The position numbers and the translations under genes are program-made. The notes under the pieces were generated by a model. The model made no database searches. It had not been told where the DNA came from and saw nothing but the letters and a program-made list of their open reading frames with translations. A stretch of 46,088 nucleotides of DNA. Origin: Bacteroidales bacterium (GTDB lineage: Bacteria; Bacteroidota; Bacteroidia; Bacteroidales; Bacteroidaceae). This document shows, piece after piece, positions 23,950 to 33,398 of the stretch. The stretch's first letter is position 1. Every line of letters begins with the position of its first letter. Where the stretch lies: NCBI GenBank assembly GCA_018064685.1, contig JAGHUS010000010.1, positions 1 to 46,088 on the forward strand, written 5' to 3'.

Positions 23950-24732
23950 ATGCTTCCCTATACACTTATAGAACTGGAGTCGGTCGACTCGACAAACGAT
24001 TACCTCAAGAGACACAAGACAGACGAAGAAGCGCCCATCACACTTGTCACGGCCGAGTTTCAGACGGCTGGAAAAGGACAGCGGGGCAACTCGTGGGAGT
24101 CGGAGGCTGGCAAGAACGTGGTATACAGTCTGATGGTTCATCCACGCACCATCAAACCGTCGCAGATGTTCTCCATCTCCGAGGTGGCTGCACTGAGTGT
24201 GTGCGAGGCACTGAACGAATACCTCAACGCCGAGCAGAAGGAGCAGACAGATGGTGGATTCCGCGTGAAATGGCCCAACGACATCTATTACGGCAACCAG
24301 AAAGTGGCTGGCATACTCATCGAGACCGACCTGATGGGCGGACGCATTGACAATGCCATCATCGGCGTGGGCATCAACATCAACCAGCGCGAGTTTGTCA
24401 GCGATGCTCCCAACCCCATTTCGCTGTGGCAGATAAAAGGCGAAGAGACCAACCGACAAGAGGTGTTGGAATCTATCATGAAACACTTCACATGCCTATA
24501 CGAACAACTGGAAAAAGGGGAACTGGACACGCTGCACCAGCATTTCATGCAGCGACTGTACCGTAAGAGCGGCATGCACACCTATCGCGACGAGCAGGGA
24601 ACCTTCGAGGCCAGCATCGCCGACGTGGAGCTGTCAGGCCATCTCATCCTGAAAGACGTGAGTGGCACACTGCGCAGATACGCCTTCAAGGAAGTAAGCT
24701 TCTGCCTGCCCTCACTTACGGAACGTATGTAG
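23950..24732 (+). CDS. birA: Biotin-[acetyl-CoA-carboxylase] ligase
   Basis: Attaches biotin to biotin-dependent carboxylases. It has 260 residues from the ATG at 23950. Longer frames reach back into yraN and lack family sequence. The catalytic loop GKGQRGNSWES is at about 43-53, and KWPNDIYYGNQKVAGILIE is at about 107-125. The N-terminal DNA-binding domain of the E. coli type is missing, so it is a ligase without the repressor role. Its last 21 bp overlap the end of the convergent DUF4837 gene. Confidence 0.93.
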   Translation: MLPYTLIELESVDSTNDYLKRHKTDEEAPITLVTAEFQTAGKGQRGNSWESEAGKNVVYSLMVHPRTIKPSQMFSISEVAALSVCEALNEYLNAEQKEQTDGGFRVKWPNDIYYGNQKVAGILIETDLMGGRIDNAIIGVGININQREFVSDAPNPISLWQIKGEETNRQEVLESIMKHFTCLYEQLEKGELDTLHQHFMQRLYRKSGMHTYRDEQGTFEASIADVELSGHLILKDVSGTLRRYAFKEVSFCLPSLTERM

Positions 24733-25752
24733 CGAAGCCTCCAGACGGCGCATCAAGTCGCGCTTCGAGGTGGAAGGCGAGAACACAAATCCTTCTGCCA
24801 CCACCAGCTTCTTCGCCTCGGTGTCCACAAAACTGATGGACACAAACGGACCACCCATGGCACCATTGTGCATCTGCCACAAGCCGCGCATCTCTGTCGC
24901 CACTCGCGGACTCTCGCTCGTTTGCTCCACACCATTCACATACACTCCCACCTTACGTTCAGCAGCTGTCACGATGGGCACATCCTCCTCCCAGGTGGTC
25001 TCCATCCACTGGTCGGGCGTCCGACCGGGAATATTGACCTTCATGACCGAGTCGCGCAAGGTGGCAAGCACCTTGGCGTCAGTGACATTCTCGCCTTCAT
25101 AGGGCAGCGTGTAGAACACCATGTTGAGCTGTTTCTCGTTGGTACGCGAACTGGCCCAAACGAAATCCTTACCTTTCTTGATATATTGCAGTTCCTCGGG
25201 TGCATCGACCGTATAGCCCAACTGCGTCTTCAGTTCCTTGGCAAGACCCTCGGCATGATGGCGTGCCAGCGAGACAGTCTGATTCTTAAGCTGATTGTTC
25301 ATAAGCAGCTGGCGGACATAGTCGCCATGCTGGGCGAGATACTCCGACAACTTCTCGACCGAAGGAGCCGTAAGGAGCAACTGAAGCTGAGGTCTGGCCC
25401 ACACATCGTTGGCACTGCCCAATGTCACCTCCTTCGCGTCTTCCTTTATCTTGACCAGCAGTCGGCTATGCATCATCTTCGTTTCCGATTTGTCTATCGA
25501 CGTACAGATACGCGTGACACGAAAGTAAGGCTCGCTTTGTGGCAAGCCAGGCATGTCACAGGTAAGCAGAGCCTCCAACGAGTCCTTCAAATCGCTCTGC
25601 TGGTAAGCATCACCAAGCACCAGCACCACCTCACTGGTTTGGCCGATAGAGGCTGCCGTGGGATGCGCCTTACCACCTTCTTTGGCAGCCTTTGAACAAG
25701 ATAGCACAACGCTTAGGCTAACAAGCAGCGCAGCGCCAAGAATCTTACGCAT
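24712..25752 (-). CDS. DUF4837 family lipoprotein
   Basis: Protein of 346 residues from the ATG at 25752, which gives a proper lipoprotein signal (MRKILGAALLVSLSVVLSC, Cys19). The in-frame ATG at 25773 would only add seven residues. The rest is a soluble domain with features of the Bacteroidetes DUF4837 family, such as the long middle helix region and GLWQMHNGAMGGPFVS near the C-terminus. The function is unknown. It is probably anchored in the periplasm. It overlaps birA tail to tail by 21 bp. Confidence 0.85.
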   Translation of the reverse strand: MRKILGAALLVSLSVVLSCSKAAKEGGKAHPTAASIGQTSEVVLVLGDAYQQSDLKDSLEALLTCDMPGLPQSEPYFRVTRICTSIDKSETKMMHSRLLVKIKEDAKEVTLGSANDVWARPQLQLLLTAPSVEKLSEYLAQHGDYVRQLLMNNQLKNQTVSLARHHAEGLAKELKTQLGYTVDAPEELQYIKKGKDFVWASSRTNEKQLNMVFYTLPYEGENVTDAKVLATLRDSVMKVNIPGRTPDQWMETTWEEDVPIVTAAERKVGVYVNGVEQTSESPRVATEMRGLWQMHNGAMGGPFVSISFVDTEAKKLVVAEGFVFSPSTSKRDLMRRLEASLHTFRK

Positions 25753-25836
25753 TGTTAAAATGTTATTACTCATTACTCATTGTTAATTATTAATTGTCCA
25801 TTAATTACATTATTGTTCAAGGGTGGGAAACTTTAG

Positions 25837-27546
25837 TTATTTTACTAAAAATTTGCCGATGGTACCATCCGCCTTTCTGACAAGATTGAAGCCTCGCTGA
25901 GGAGCGCCTCGTCTCACACCACCCAGGCTGTACACCTCGTTGACATTTCGTACCGTATCGGTTGTCTGCACAATGACATCGGCGTTCTTATCGAAACTAC
26001 ACTTGCAAGCATTTGCAATCTGTCCGTCCTCCTGATCTATAAGCAAAGCCACCACTTCAATGTTTGACTTACAATCTACATTGGAAGGCAGAGGCAACAC
26101 GTATTGGTACTCGTAAGTCTGACCTTGATGAATTTCAGATGGGACAGAACCTTTCACGCCCGTAGTACCACCATACACACTGCGTACCACATCGTCGTAG
26201 ACAAGCGCTATGCGCCTACCCAGCTTCTCATAGCCGTAGAACTCATCGTTGGCATCAGAAAAGTTATTCACCTGTACATAGGGGCCCACGCCATTCTCCA
26301 ACACCACGTAAGCAATGGCATAAGGCTGTGTGACATCAGAGGCAAACTCGGTGTATGTATTCACCCTCACAGCAGTGGTATCTGCGTCGAGCACAGTCAG
26401 CTCTCCCCTGATGTCTGCCAAAGCCAAATTCTTCAATTCCTGTATATGGTTCTCCAACGTCTCAGGATCGCAGTTGAAAATAGTTTGTGTATTGCGATTT
26501 ACAGCACCTGTGGGTAAGCTTTCACCCAACATATCTATTATTTCCTGCGCATTCTCTACATCTGACATTTCATCTTCTACATGATAGGCCAGACCGATGA
26601 AACTGTCGGGATACTTCTCTGCCATCTCCTGCAAGGCCACATATCCACGTATGCACCAGCCACACCAGGTACCGGTCAGTTCCTCCATCACGACTCGGCG
26701 AGGGAAGGTTTTTCCATAAACAGTGACAGGGATTAAGATCTCATTGTTGTCTGTTATATCGTCCGCCTTTCCGTTTACGGATTCCACAACGACACGGATA
26801 GTATGTTTACCTTCGACTTCGGGTGCCGTGAAGTTAAGTTCGATTGGTGTCAGATCTCCCTTTTCCAGATCGAGCTTGAACTCACGAAATTCGCTAAATT
26901 CATTGTCAATGTAGCATGCAAGCTTTACGGATTCTACCTTTTCGGGTGACAGATTCAAAACGTTGGGTTGCACCACAAGGTTAGTCCCCTTGGTGCATTC
27001 AAACACCTTATTGCAACTAAGCGATACATCGATTGGCATGTTTTCACCCTCAATATGAGCACGTATACAAAAAGTAGCATCATCGCCCGAATAGAGCCAC
27101 TCGTCATTATAATAGATATAAGCACCATTAGTACACTCCAGATATGCTGCTGAAAGAGCATAAGTTGCCACATATTCACAGCCGACGTAAAGGTCATCCG
27201 TGCCACTGATAACATAGGGGGTTTCCAGTTCGATTACATTCCAGCCAGGCACACCCTCACGAGGAGCCTGCTTGACAAGATTGTCCCCGTCTCCAATACA
27301 GATGACAGGCACCAATTCGCTAACCCGTTGTTCATCACAAACCTCGATCTTCGTAATGGTACAGCCTTTATAATGAGCCAGCACAGACTGGGGGATGAGT
27401 ATAGCACACTTGACATCATATGTATCACCCATATCGTGGCCTGCAGCTACAGAGCCACCACAATACCCCCAAACGACTTCCTGCTTCTGAGCCAGCACGG
27501 CCACACTAACAAGAAACACACACAGAAATGACAATAACTTCTTCAT
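25837..27546 (-). CDS. Omp28-like secreted protein with thioredoxin-like domain
   Basis: Protein of 569 residues with a signal peptide at 1-19 (ending VLAQ). An N-terminal beta-sandwich-like region (20-170) and an Ig-like segment (180-275) precede the Omp28 domain. That domain holds the thioredoxin-like site TGTWCGWCIRGY at about 288-299, a CxxC that could be redox-active, and AYHVEDEM after it. The C-terminus from about 540 (VYSLGGVRRGAPQRGFNLVRKADG) looks like a short sorting domain. It is probably exported to the cell surface. It has its own promoter although A2M lies upstream on the same strand. Confidence 0.82.
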   Translation of the reverse strand: MKKLLSFLCVFLVSVAVLAQKQEVVWGYCGGSVAAGHDMGDTYDVKCAILIPQSVLAHYKGCTITKIEVCDEQRVSELVPVICIGDGDNLVKQAPREGVPGWNVIELETPYVISGTDDLYVGCEYVATYALSAAYLECTNGAYIYYNDEWLYSGDDATFCIRAHIEGENMPIDVSLSCNKVFECTKGTNLVVQPNVLNLSPEKVESVKLACYIDNEFSEFREFKLDLEKGDLTPIELNFTAPEVEGKHTIRVVVESVNGKADDITDNNEILIPVTVYGKTFPRRVVMEELTGTWCGWCIRGYVALQEMAEKYPDSFIGLAYHVEDEMSDVENAQEIIDMLGESLPTGAVNRNTQTIFNCDPETLENHIQELKNLALADIRGELTVLDADTTAVRVNTYTEFASDVTQPYAIAYVVLENGVGPYVQVNNFSDANDEFYGYEKLGRRIALVYDDVVRSVYGGTTGVKGSVPSEIHQGQTYEYQYVLPLPSNVDCKSNIEVVALLIDQEDGQIANACKCSFDKNADVIVQTTDTVRNVNEVYSLGGVRRGAPQRGFNLVRKADGTIGKFLVK

Positions 27547-27589
27547 ATTATTTTTTTAGCGCAAAAACATGCATATTGATAGGCAAAAG

Positions 27590-27620
27590 CAAAATTACAA
27601 AGATTTCCTCAAGCAGCAAA
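27590..27620 (-). promoter_or_regulatory. Promoter of the Omp28-like gene
   Basis: On the minus strand TTTG lies at 27620-27617 and TAATTTTG at 27597-27590, with 19 bp between them. This is a full consensus match, predicting a leader of about 37 nt. Confidence 0.75.
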
Positions 27621-27705
27621 GCTTTCAGTAAGTATTTTCGTGGCGTAACGAAAATCAGACTGACAAGAAACCTCTGCGCAAAAGCAAAGCTGCCAGCACA
27701 CGACT

Positions 27706-30700
27706 CTACTTCTCGCGAACGACAATGCGTGTATCGCTGGTGTGAGCACTGAATTCAGGGGCATAAAGGCACTGGATGGTGGTGATGCCTGTGCTGTACA
27801 CGCCCTCACGCTCGACGAGCCAATCCTCCTCGAGCACATAAGTGCCACGTGGCAGGTAGTCGAAGAAATAGTTGACAGCAGCATCCTTGACAGCACGGTA
27901 GTAACCCAATCCGTTGCTCCAACGATAGCCAGAGAGTTGCGATACGGGTTCGGCAGTTGCGGGACGCGGAGCGTGCACAGCCACATACTCGAAATCCTTC
28001 TCGGCTGTAACGACGTAGCGCACATGCACACGGTTGCCAGCCAGCAGCGTTATCTGCTTGCCGCTCTGCAAGGTCGACTGCTTACCCACATCCTTTCCCA
28101 TCTGCAACTCCACCTTCACCTTGAGGTCGCCCTTCTCGGTAGCGGAGATATCAGCGAGAGGAGCCAGATACTGGGCGTAGATGCCGCCCCAACTCTCCTG
28201 CTCGCCCGTCTTCTTCACCTCGACGGTAGCCACAGGCCCGTCCACATCAATACGCTCGTGGAAGAATCCGAAGGACGTTCCCTCGCTCTCCACCTTTGTC
28301 TTGCGTTTCGACTGAACCAGAGATATCTCGGCATCGCACTCCTGCTGCAACGCATCGTAGTTGTCGTGAAGCAGCATATAGACAGCATTGGCTGAATTGA
28401 CAGGCGTATCCCATTCCGAGGTGCGCTTCTGGCGAAGCAGATAGCGACGCATGCCGTCAAGCAAAGCCCCGTCCTTGGGCGATACCTGTGCCAAAGCCTC
28501 CATCACCTGTACGTGTATGTGCAGTTTGCGGTTGATGCTGCGGTGACTACCCTGTGGGAACTCGAAGTAGGTCAGCCCCTCTTTGTTGGTCACGAGGAAC
28601 TTCTTCACCGTCTCCAGATAGCGCTCCGAGGCCTTGTCCTTGCCCGCCTTCTTCAGCACGATGGCAGCCAAGGCACGCTCCTCGATATCGAGATTTTCGG
28701 GATGCTTGGCCAGCACCTTGAGGAGCGAATCGGCATTATGACGATCTTCCTTATCCATCGTCACGCCACTCTGATAGAGCACGTAGAGATAGCGCAAAGA
28801 AGAGAGACCAAGGTAGGTAGGACGATCCTTGCGTATGTAGTTTATCGCACTCTGCAACATAGAGTCGGGCGTCTTGCCCGTCAGCACCTTCAATCGGGTG
28901 AGGATGTAAGCCACCTCGCGCGTCATGTAGTAGTTACCCTTCATACCAGGATACCATGAGAAAGAACCGTCGCTGCTCTGCAGTTTGCGTAACTTATCCA
29001 GATACTCCTTCTGCAAGCTGTTCTGCGTAGCCTCATCAAAGAGTGTTGACAGACGCTGAATCTTCTCGGTCTCCTGCTCGGCAAGAGCAATCCAGGGCGT
29101 CTCCTCCAACAAGATGTTCTTCAGGTCTTCGTTCTGTAGCAACTTGCTCTTGTTCAACGTTCCATTCTTCTTCCAACTCTCAATGGCATCAGCCACCACG
29201 GGTGCCTTGTCGGCGATATGGGCCGACAGCGAACCAGCGTAGTAAGCGGTGGCTAGCGAGAGGGCATCGTTATCCTTGGGCCAAGCCAACGAGGGCAATG
29301 CCTGTACGGCATACCAAACGGGCTGACTCACGTATTCGATGGTGAGTTGCTTGTTGGTGGCACCCATCACGGCGAACATGCTCGACATGTCCTCCTTGTA
29401 GGTTCCTGCCTTGGTGTAGGTCAGAGGCTTGGTCTCGGTAATCCATTCCTTGTTCGAGAGTACAGGCAGATAGCGCTGTTCGCCATCGCTGCAAGTCGAA
29501 CCTTCGGCAGCCCAGCGCACGATGAGCATCGTGGCATCGCCCGGCACGGTGAAAGGCACGATGAATACCGAGTCGCTCTTGGCCTTGAGGTCGAAGTTGA
29601 CATTCTTCTTCAGCATCACCTTCTCGGTGGCAGCATCCAGCACGGTCAATACGCCACGTCCCTTCTGTGCCGCCTCACTTATATTAAATAAGGTAGCGGC
29701 CAACGTAGCCTTGTCGCCTTGTCGCAGGAAGCGAGGCAGCGAGAGTTGGGCCATGAGGTCCTTCTGTGCCACGACCTTCTCGTCGAGCAGCGTGGTGAGC
29801 ATATCCTGGGTGTGAGCCAATCCCAGCATTCGCCAGGTGGTAAGACTCTCGGGCAGGGTGAACGACAAGGTCACCTCGCCCTTCTCGTTGGTGCGCAAGG
29901 CTGGATAGAAGAAGGCCGTCTCGTTGAAGTTCTCGCGAAGTTGCACGACAGGGTCGCCAGCATTGTTCGATTCGCCTTCCACATTGACAACATCCAAGCC
30001 AGCGATGCGTCCTTGCAAAGCCTCATCAGCAGAGTTGGCACCCAGTTCCTCGAAGTCGGACGCTCCTGCACTCTTGGCCGCATAAGACGTCGTACGCTCG
30101 TGAACGACCAAAGCCGATTCGCTTCTTGTCGCCATCAATGGAGCAATGCTCCCACCTCCTGCTACAGCATCATCACCGATGAGAGCATACTTCTTGGACG
30201 ACTTTACTTTACGGAAGTTCTTCACGCTTCCATAGGAATACCAGTCGAACAAGTCACTCTTGAACTTAGCAAAGTCCAGAGTGCGATCATCATATTCTAT
30301 CAGGCTGAAAGAATTATTGGCATAAGGTGTCCTCTGCGAAATGAGTACACGGTAACTGTTGGGATAGACATGGTAGCCCAACGAATGGTTGTAGAACCAG
30401 TTATGCATATAGATGGCATCGAGCGAAGCATCGTAGAGCGATGCCATGAGATTGGCAGAGGCAGGCTTTCCGTCAGGCGTGAGAAGTTGCAACTGCCAGG
30501 TCTCCTTCTGTCCGGGCTGCAACTTGTCACGGAAGGTTATCCACTTATGCTTCAATGCCTTGTCGGGCTGAGCAAGGAGAATCTCCACCTTCTGCGCGTG
30601 CATCTTCTCATCCTTCACCAGCATCACGTTCACCGACAGTGTCTTGTCGAAACGCTCTTCGTAAGGGATGTCGAAAGTCATGACAGAATCATTGAGGTGA

Positions 30701-33273
30701 ATGAGACGGTCGGTCACCACCTCCTTGTTGCTGCACACCAGGTAGCGCAGATAGACATCCTTGCTGCTGCCAATCTGTATGCGGGCAGGGCTGCTTTCCG
30801 ACATATTCCTCTCTGGCACATACACCCAAAGCGTAGAATCGGTAGGCAGTTTGGTATCGTGCTGACTGAAGATGACAACCTGACTCTTGTAGCGAGCCGT
30901 ATCACCCTTCAGCACAGCCTCGAGATGCAGGTCGTAACGGCCCGAGGGAGCATCCTTCATGCTGTTGGGCATGACGCTGCCGCCCGATTTCTCCTTCGTC
31001 TCGAAGCACACCTTGCCGCCTTTCTTCAGCATGATGCGCACGTCGCCCTGCACCTCAGTGCCGGTCGATGAAAGCAGCGTCATGTTCCATGGCGAAAGCT
31101 TGTCGCGATCCACCATCCTGGGAACGTTGGCGTAGATGGACAGGGGCGAACTGCTCATGTACAGGGAGTGCTGGGCCGTATGCGTCTCGCCCGAAGGACT
31201 GACGACATCATAGTGCACGATGAGCGACTTGCCATAGCGCAACTCCGCGATGCTCTGGTTGACGGGTATCGTCACCTTGAAGCGTCCGTTCTCGTCGGTG
31301 AGCACGGTATCGGCCTTCTCGTCATAACGGTTGCGACCGCTCTGTCCCAAGCGCCACCAACTGCTTTCCCATCTGTACTGGGCAGCCACGCTAGCACCGC
31401 GAACGGGTGCTCCGTTATACATCATTGCACGTCCGGTCAGTGTGATGCTGTCCACTGGCATCTGCACAGCAGGCGCTTCGTCGGTCAGCACTTCGAAGGT
31501 GGGACGCTTGTATTCCTCCACTCGGAAATAATGGTTATAACTGCCACTGACAGCAATACGGAACTGACCTGTGACACCCGTTTCGGGCAACGTAAAGTCG
31601 GCACTGAACACGCCCATCGAGTCGGTCGTGAGCGACTGTTCATCTATCGCCTTGCCGTTGGCATTGTACAGTGTAACCTTAACCTTCGAGTCAGCCTCCA
31701 CGTCTTCGTCCCAATCGGACTGATAGACCTTGACGCCGCCCATGTGCACCACCTGTCCGGGACGGTAGATGCTGCGGTCGGTATATACATTTATGCAGGT
31801 TCTTATTTCCCGATTGTCGGTGAAGTAAGAAGTGCCATAGTATAATCCGGTTGAAGGCAGCGCCTTGTCGTCGCCGTGCTTCACCGTCACGCTCAAACCC
31901 GACCTATGGTCACCCCGCGTGGTCTTGGGCCATACGATATCCCACTTACCCTCGCTGTCGGTCTTGCTCTCCATAACAAGTTCCGTCGGTTTACCTTCTT
32001 TTTTATAAACCAACTGCACCTCAGCGCCTTCCACAGGCTTGCCAGTGATAGCATCGTGCACCATGACGCGCTCTATGCCACCGGGGAGCGAGATGTGAGA
32101 AGTGACGAGTCGCGACACATAGAAGAAGCGGACAGAAGGTTGAACCTTCTCGGCCAACTTCATGGGCGTACGGCTCTGGGTGATGAGCACATAGTTGCCC
32201 ACTTCAGGAGCCGTCCAACTGATTGTGTCGTGATGAACTTGCCAAGCCGGATGACCCGTGTAGTGGAGATGTCGCTCATCCACCTTCCTGACATGCTTCA
32301 ACAGATACTTCAGCGCCTGCTTCTTCTTTCCTATCGAAGCATACTCGTGGTTGTCGAAAGTGTCATCGAGACGATAGAACAGCATGTCGGCATCCTGGAT
32401 GTTGCGCACATCCATGTACCAGTTGTATGATTTGCCGGGATAAGGCGAATCGGACGACAGTTCGCCATTCAGCAATGGAGCTTGCAACTTCTGTAACTCG
32501 TTCTGCAGCCTAGCCTTATATTTATAATGTGAGTATTTCTTCAGACCCTCCACAAGCCATTTCTCCGTCAGCGAATCTGCATGTTCCATTTGGGCCAGAC
32601 GCAGATAGACCTCGGCGCAGATATCGAGGTCACCAAAGTCATTTATCAGTTGCTTATACGCAGCGCGATGCTTATCGCTGTCGGTCACATACTCGTTGTT
32701 GAGCTGCAGCAGCAGGACAGCCTTGCGGTTGCCTTCCTTCTGGTACAGCGCCATCAGGTCCTTCCATGTAGGGATTGGGAAACTGGCCTTGTAGTAGGTG
32801 CGGCGCGCCATGCTCCACACCAGCATCAGCATGTCGTTGTTGTAGATAGCGTCGTCGCGCCCCTTGTCCACTAGCGGTGCCCAACTGCTAATCTTCTCCT
32901 TATGCAACAGTTCCATATCCGCCAACGCCTCGGAATAACGTCTGCCAGCCATGTTGCGGAAGTCGTCATAGCTCCACGCACGCATCATGGTCGTATCCGA
33001 ATCGCTCTGATAACGGATGGAGTTGGCTGTATCGGCATAGTGATCATACAGATAGCCCAGCACGGCTCGGCACACAGCCTTTTCGGAAGGACTCGTCAGA
33101 GCATCCTTCTGACGTTCCAACTTCACGATACCCGAATACAGACTGTCGGGATGGATGCGTTCCTCTTCCACCATGGCACGAATGAACTTTGCCAGTTCCT
33201 TCGAAGACTTGTTGGCAGCCGACATTGTCAGTGAGGCAAAAACGGCAACAATGAGAAATAAGAATCTGCGCAT
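27706..33273 (-). CDS. Alpha-2-macroglobulin family protein, thioester site lost
   Basis: Giant periplasmic or surface protein of 1855 residues. The signal peptide at 1-19 ends TMSAA. Residues 20-400 are mostly helical. Macroglobulin-like beta domains follow, including MG2-type CINVYTDRSIYRPGQVVHMGG. At about 1076-1112 lies SADEALQGRIAGLDVV, a phrase typical of SusC/TonB-receptor plug regions. The A2M domain, with TLSFTLPESLTTWRMLGLAHT, follows at about 1130-1150. In the helical toroid from about 1310, where family members carry CxEQ, the sequence reads PKDNDALSLATAYYAGSLS, so the thioester Cys and Gln are missing. Such proteins are thought to trap proteases. The mechanism here must be thioester-free. 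Confidence 0.87.
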   Translation of the reverse strand: MRRFLFLIVAVFASLTMSAANKSSKELAKFIRAMVEEERIHPDSLYSGIVKLERQKDALTSPSEKAVCRAVLGYLYDHYADTANSIRYQSDSDTTMMRAWSYDDFRNMAGRRYSEALADMELLHKEKISSWAPLVDKGRDDAIYNNDMLMLVWSMARRTYYKASFPIPTWKDLMALYQKEGNRKAVLLLQLNNEYVTDSDKHRAAYKQLINDFGDLDICAEVYLRLAQMEHADSLTEKWLVEGLKKYSHYKYKARLQNELQKLQAPLLNGELSSDSPYPGKSYNWYMDVRNIQDADMLFYRLDDTFDNHEYASIGKKKQALKYLLKHVRKVDERHLHYTGHPAWQVHHDTISWTAPEVGNYVLITQSRTPMKLAEKVQPSVRFFYVSRLVTSHISLPGGIERVMVHDAITGKPVEGAEVQLVYKKEGKPTELVMESKTDSEGKWDIVWPKTTRGDHRSGLSVTVKHGDDKALPSTGLYYGTSYFTDNREIRTCINVYTDRSIYRPGQVVHMGGVKVYQSDWDEDVEADSKVKVTLYNANGKAIDEQSLTTDSMGVFSADFTLPETGVTGQFRIAVSGSYNHYFRVEEYKRPTFEVLTDEAPAVQMPVDSITLTGRAMMYNGAPVRGASVAAQYRWESSWWRLGQSGRNRYDEKADTVLTDENGRFKVTIPVNQSIAELRYGKSLIVHYDVVSPSGETHTAQHSLYMSSSPLSIYANVPRMVDRDKLSPWNMTLLSSTGTEVQGDVRIMLKKGGKVCFETKEKSGGSVMPNSMKDAPSGRYDLHLEAVLKGDTARYKSQVVIFSQHDTKLPTDSTLWVYVPERNMSESSPARIQIGSSKDVYLRYLVCSNKEVVTDRLIHLNDSVMTFDIPYEERFDKTLSVNVMLVKDEKMHAQKVEILLAQPDKALKHKWITFRDKLQPGQKETWQLQLLTPDGKPASANLMASLYDASLDAIYMHNWFYNHSLGYHVYPNSYRVLISQRTPYANNSFSLIEYDDRTLDFAKFKSDLFDWYSYGSVKNFRKVKSSKKYALIGDDAVAGGGSIAPLMATRSESALVVHERTTSYAAKSAGASDFEELGANSADEALQGRIAGLDVVNVEGESNNAGDPVVQLRENFNETAFFYPALRTNEKGEVTLSFTLPESLTTWRMLGLAHTQDMLTTLLDEKVVAQKDLMAQLSLPRFLRQGDKATLAATLFNISEAAQKGRGVLTVLDAATEKVMLKKNVNFDLKAKSDSVFIVPFTVPGDATMLIVRWAAEGSTCSDGEQRYLPVLSNKEWITETKPLTYTKAGTYKEDMSSMFAVMGATNKQLTIEYVSQPVWYAVQALPSLAWPKDNDALSLATAYYAGSLSAHIADKAPVVADAIESWKKNGTLNKSKLLQNEDLKNILLEETPWIALAEQETEKIQRLSTLFDEATQNSLQKEYLDKLRKLQSSDGSFSWYPGMKGNYYMTREVAYILTRLKVLTGKTPDSMLQSAINYIRKDRPTYLGLSSLRYLYVLYQSGVTMDKEDRHNADSLLKVLAKHPENLDIEERALAAIVLKKAGKDKASERYLETVKKFLVTNKEGLTYFEFPQGSHRSINRKLHIHVQVMEALAQVSPKDGALLDGMRRYLLRQKRTSEWDTPVNSANAVYMLLHDNYDALQQECDAEISLVQSKRKTKVESEGTSFGFFHERIDVDGPVATVEVKKTGEQESWGGIYAQYLAPLADISATEKGDLKVKVELQMGKDVGKQSTLQSGKQITLLAGNRVHVRYVVTAEKDFEYVAVHAPRPATAEPVSQLSGYRWSNGLGYYRAVKDAAVNYFFDYLPRGTYVLEEDWLVEREGVYSTGITTIQCLYAPEFSAHTSDTRIVVREK

Positions 33274-33350
33274 AACGAATGATTGTTTTGTGTGTTAGGA
33301 GTTAAAGTAGAATAGAGAGGGAAAGCGTAAACATGAAACAGTACGCCAAT

Positions 33351-33391
33351 CAAAAAAAACATTCCGGAGGCCCTGCCTGGAGCCTCCGGAA
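33351..33391 (-). terminator. Terminator of pepD
   Basis: A perfect 10-bp stem, TTCCGGAGGC / GCCTCCGGAA, encloses a 10-nt loop, followed on the minus strand by TGTTTTTTTTG. It begins 8 bp after the pepD stop and insulates the A2M gene from it. Confidence 0.93.
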
Positions 33392-33398
33392 CAAAACT

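Noticed and set aside
29719..31071. 450-codon plus-strand open frame opposite the alpha-2-macroglobulin gene
   Set aside because: It lacks family features and a promoter, and the opposite strand holds clear domain motifs.
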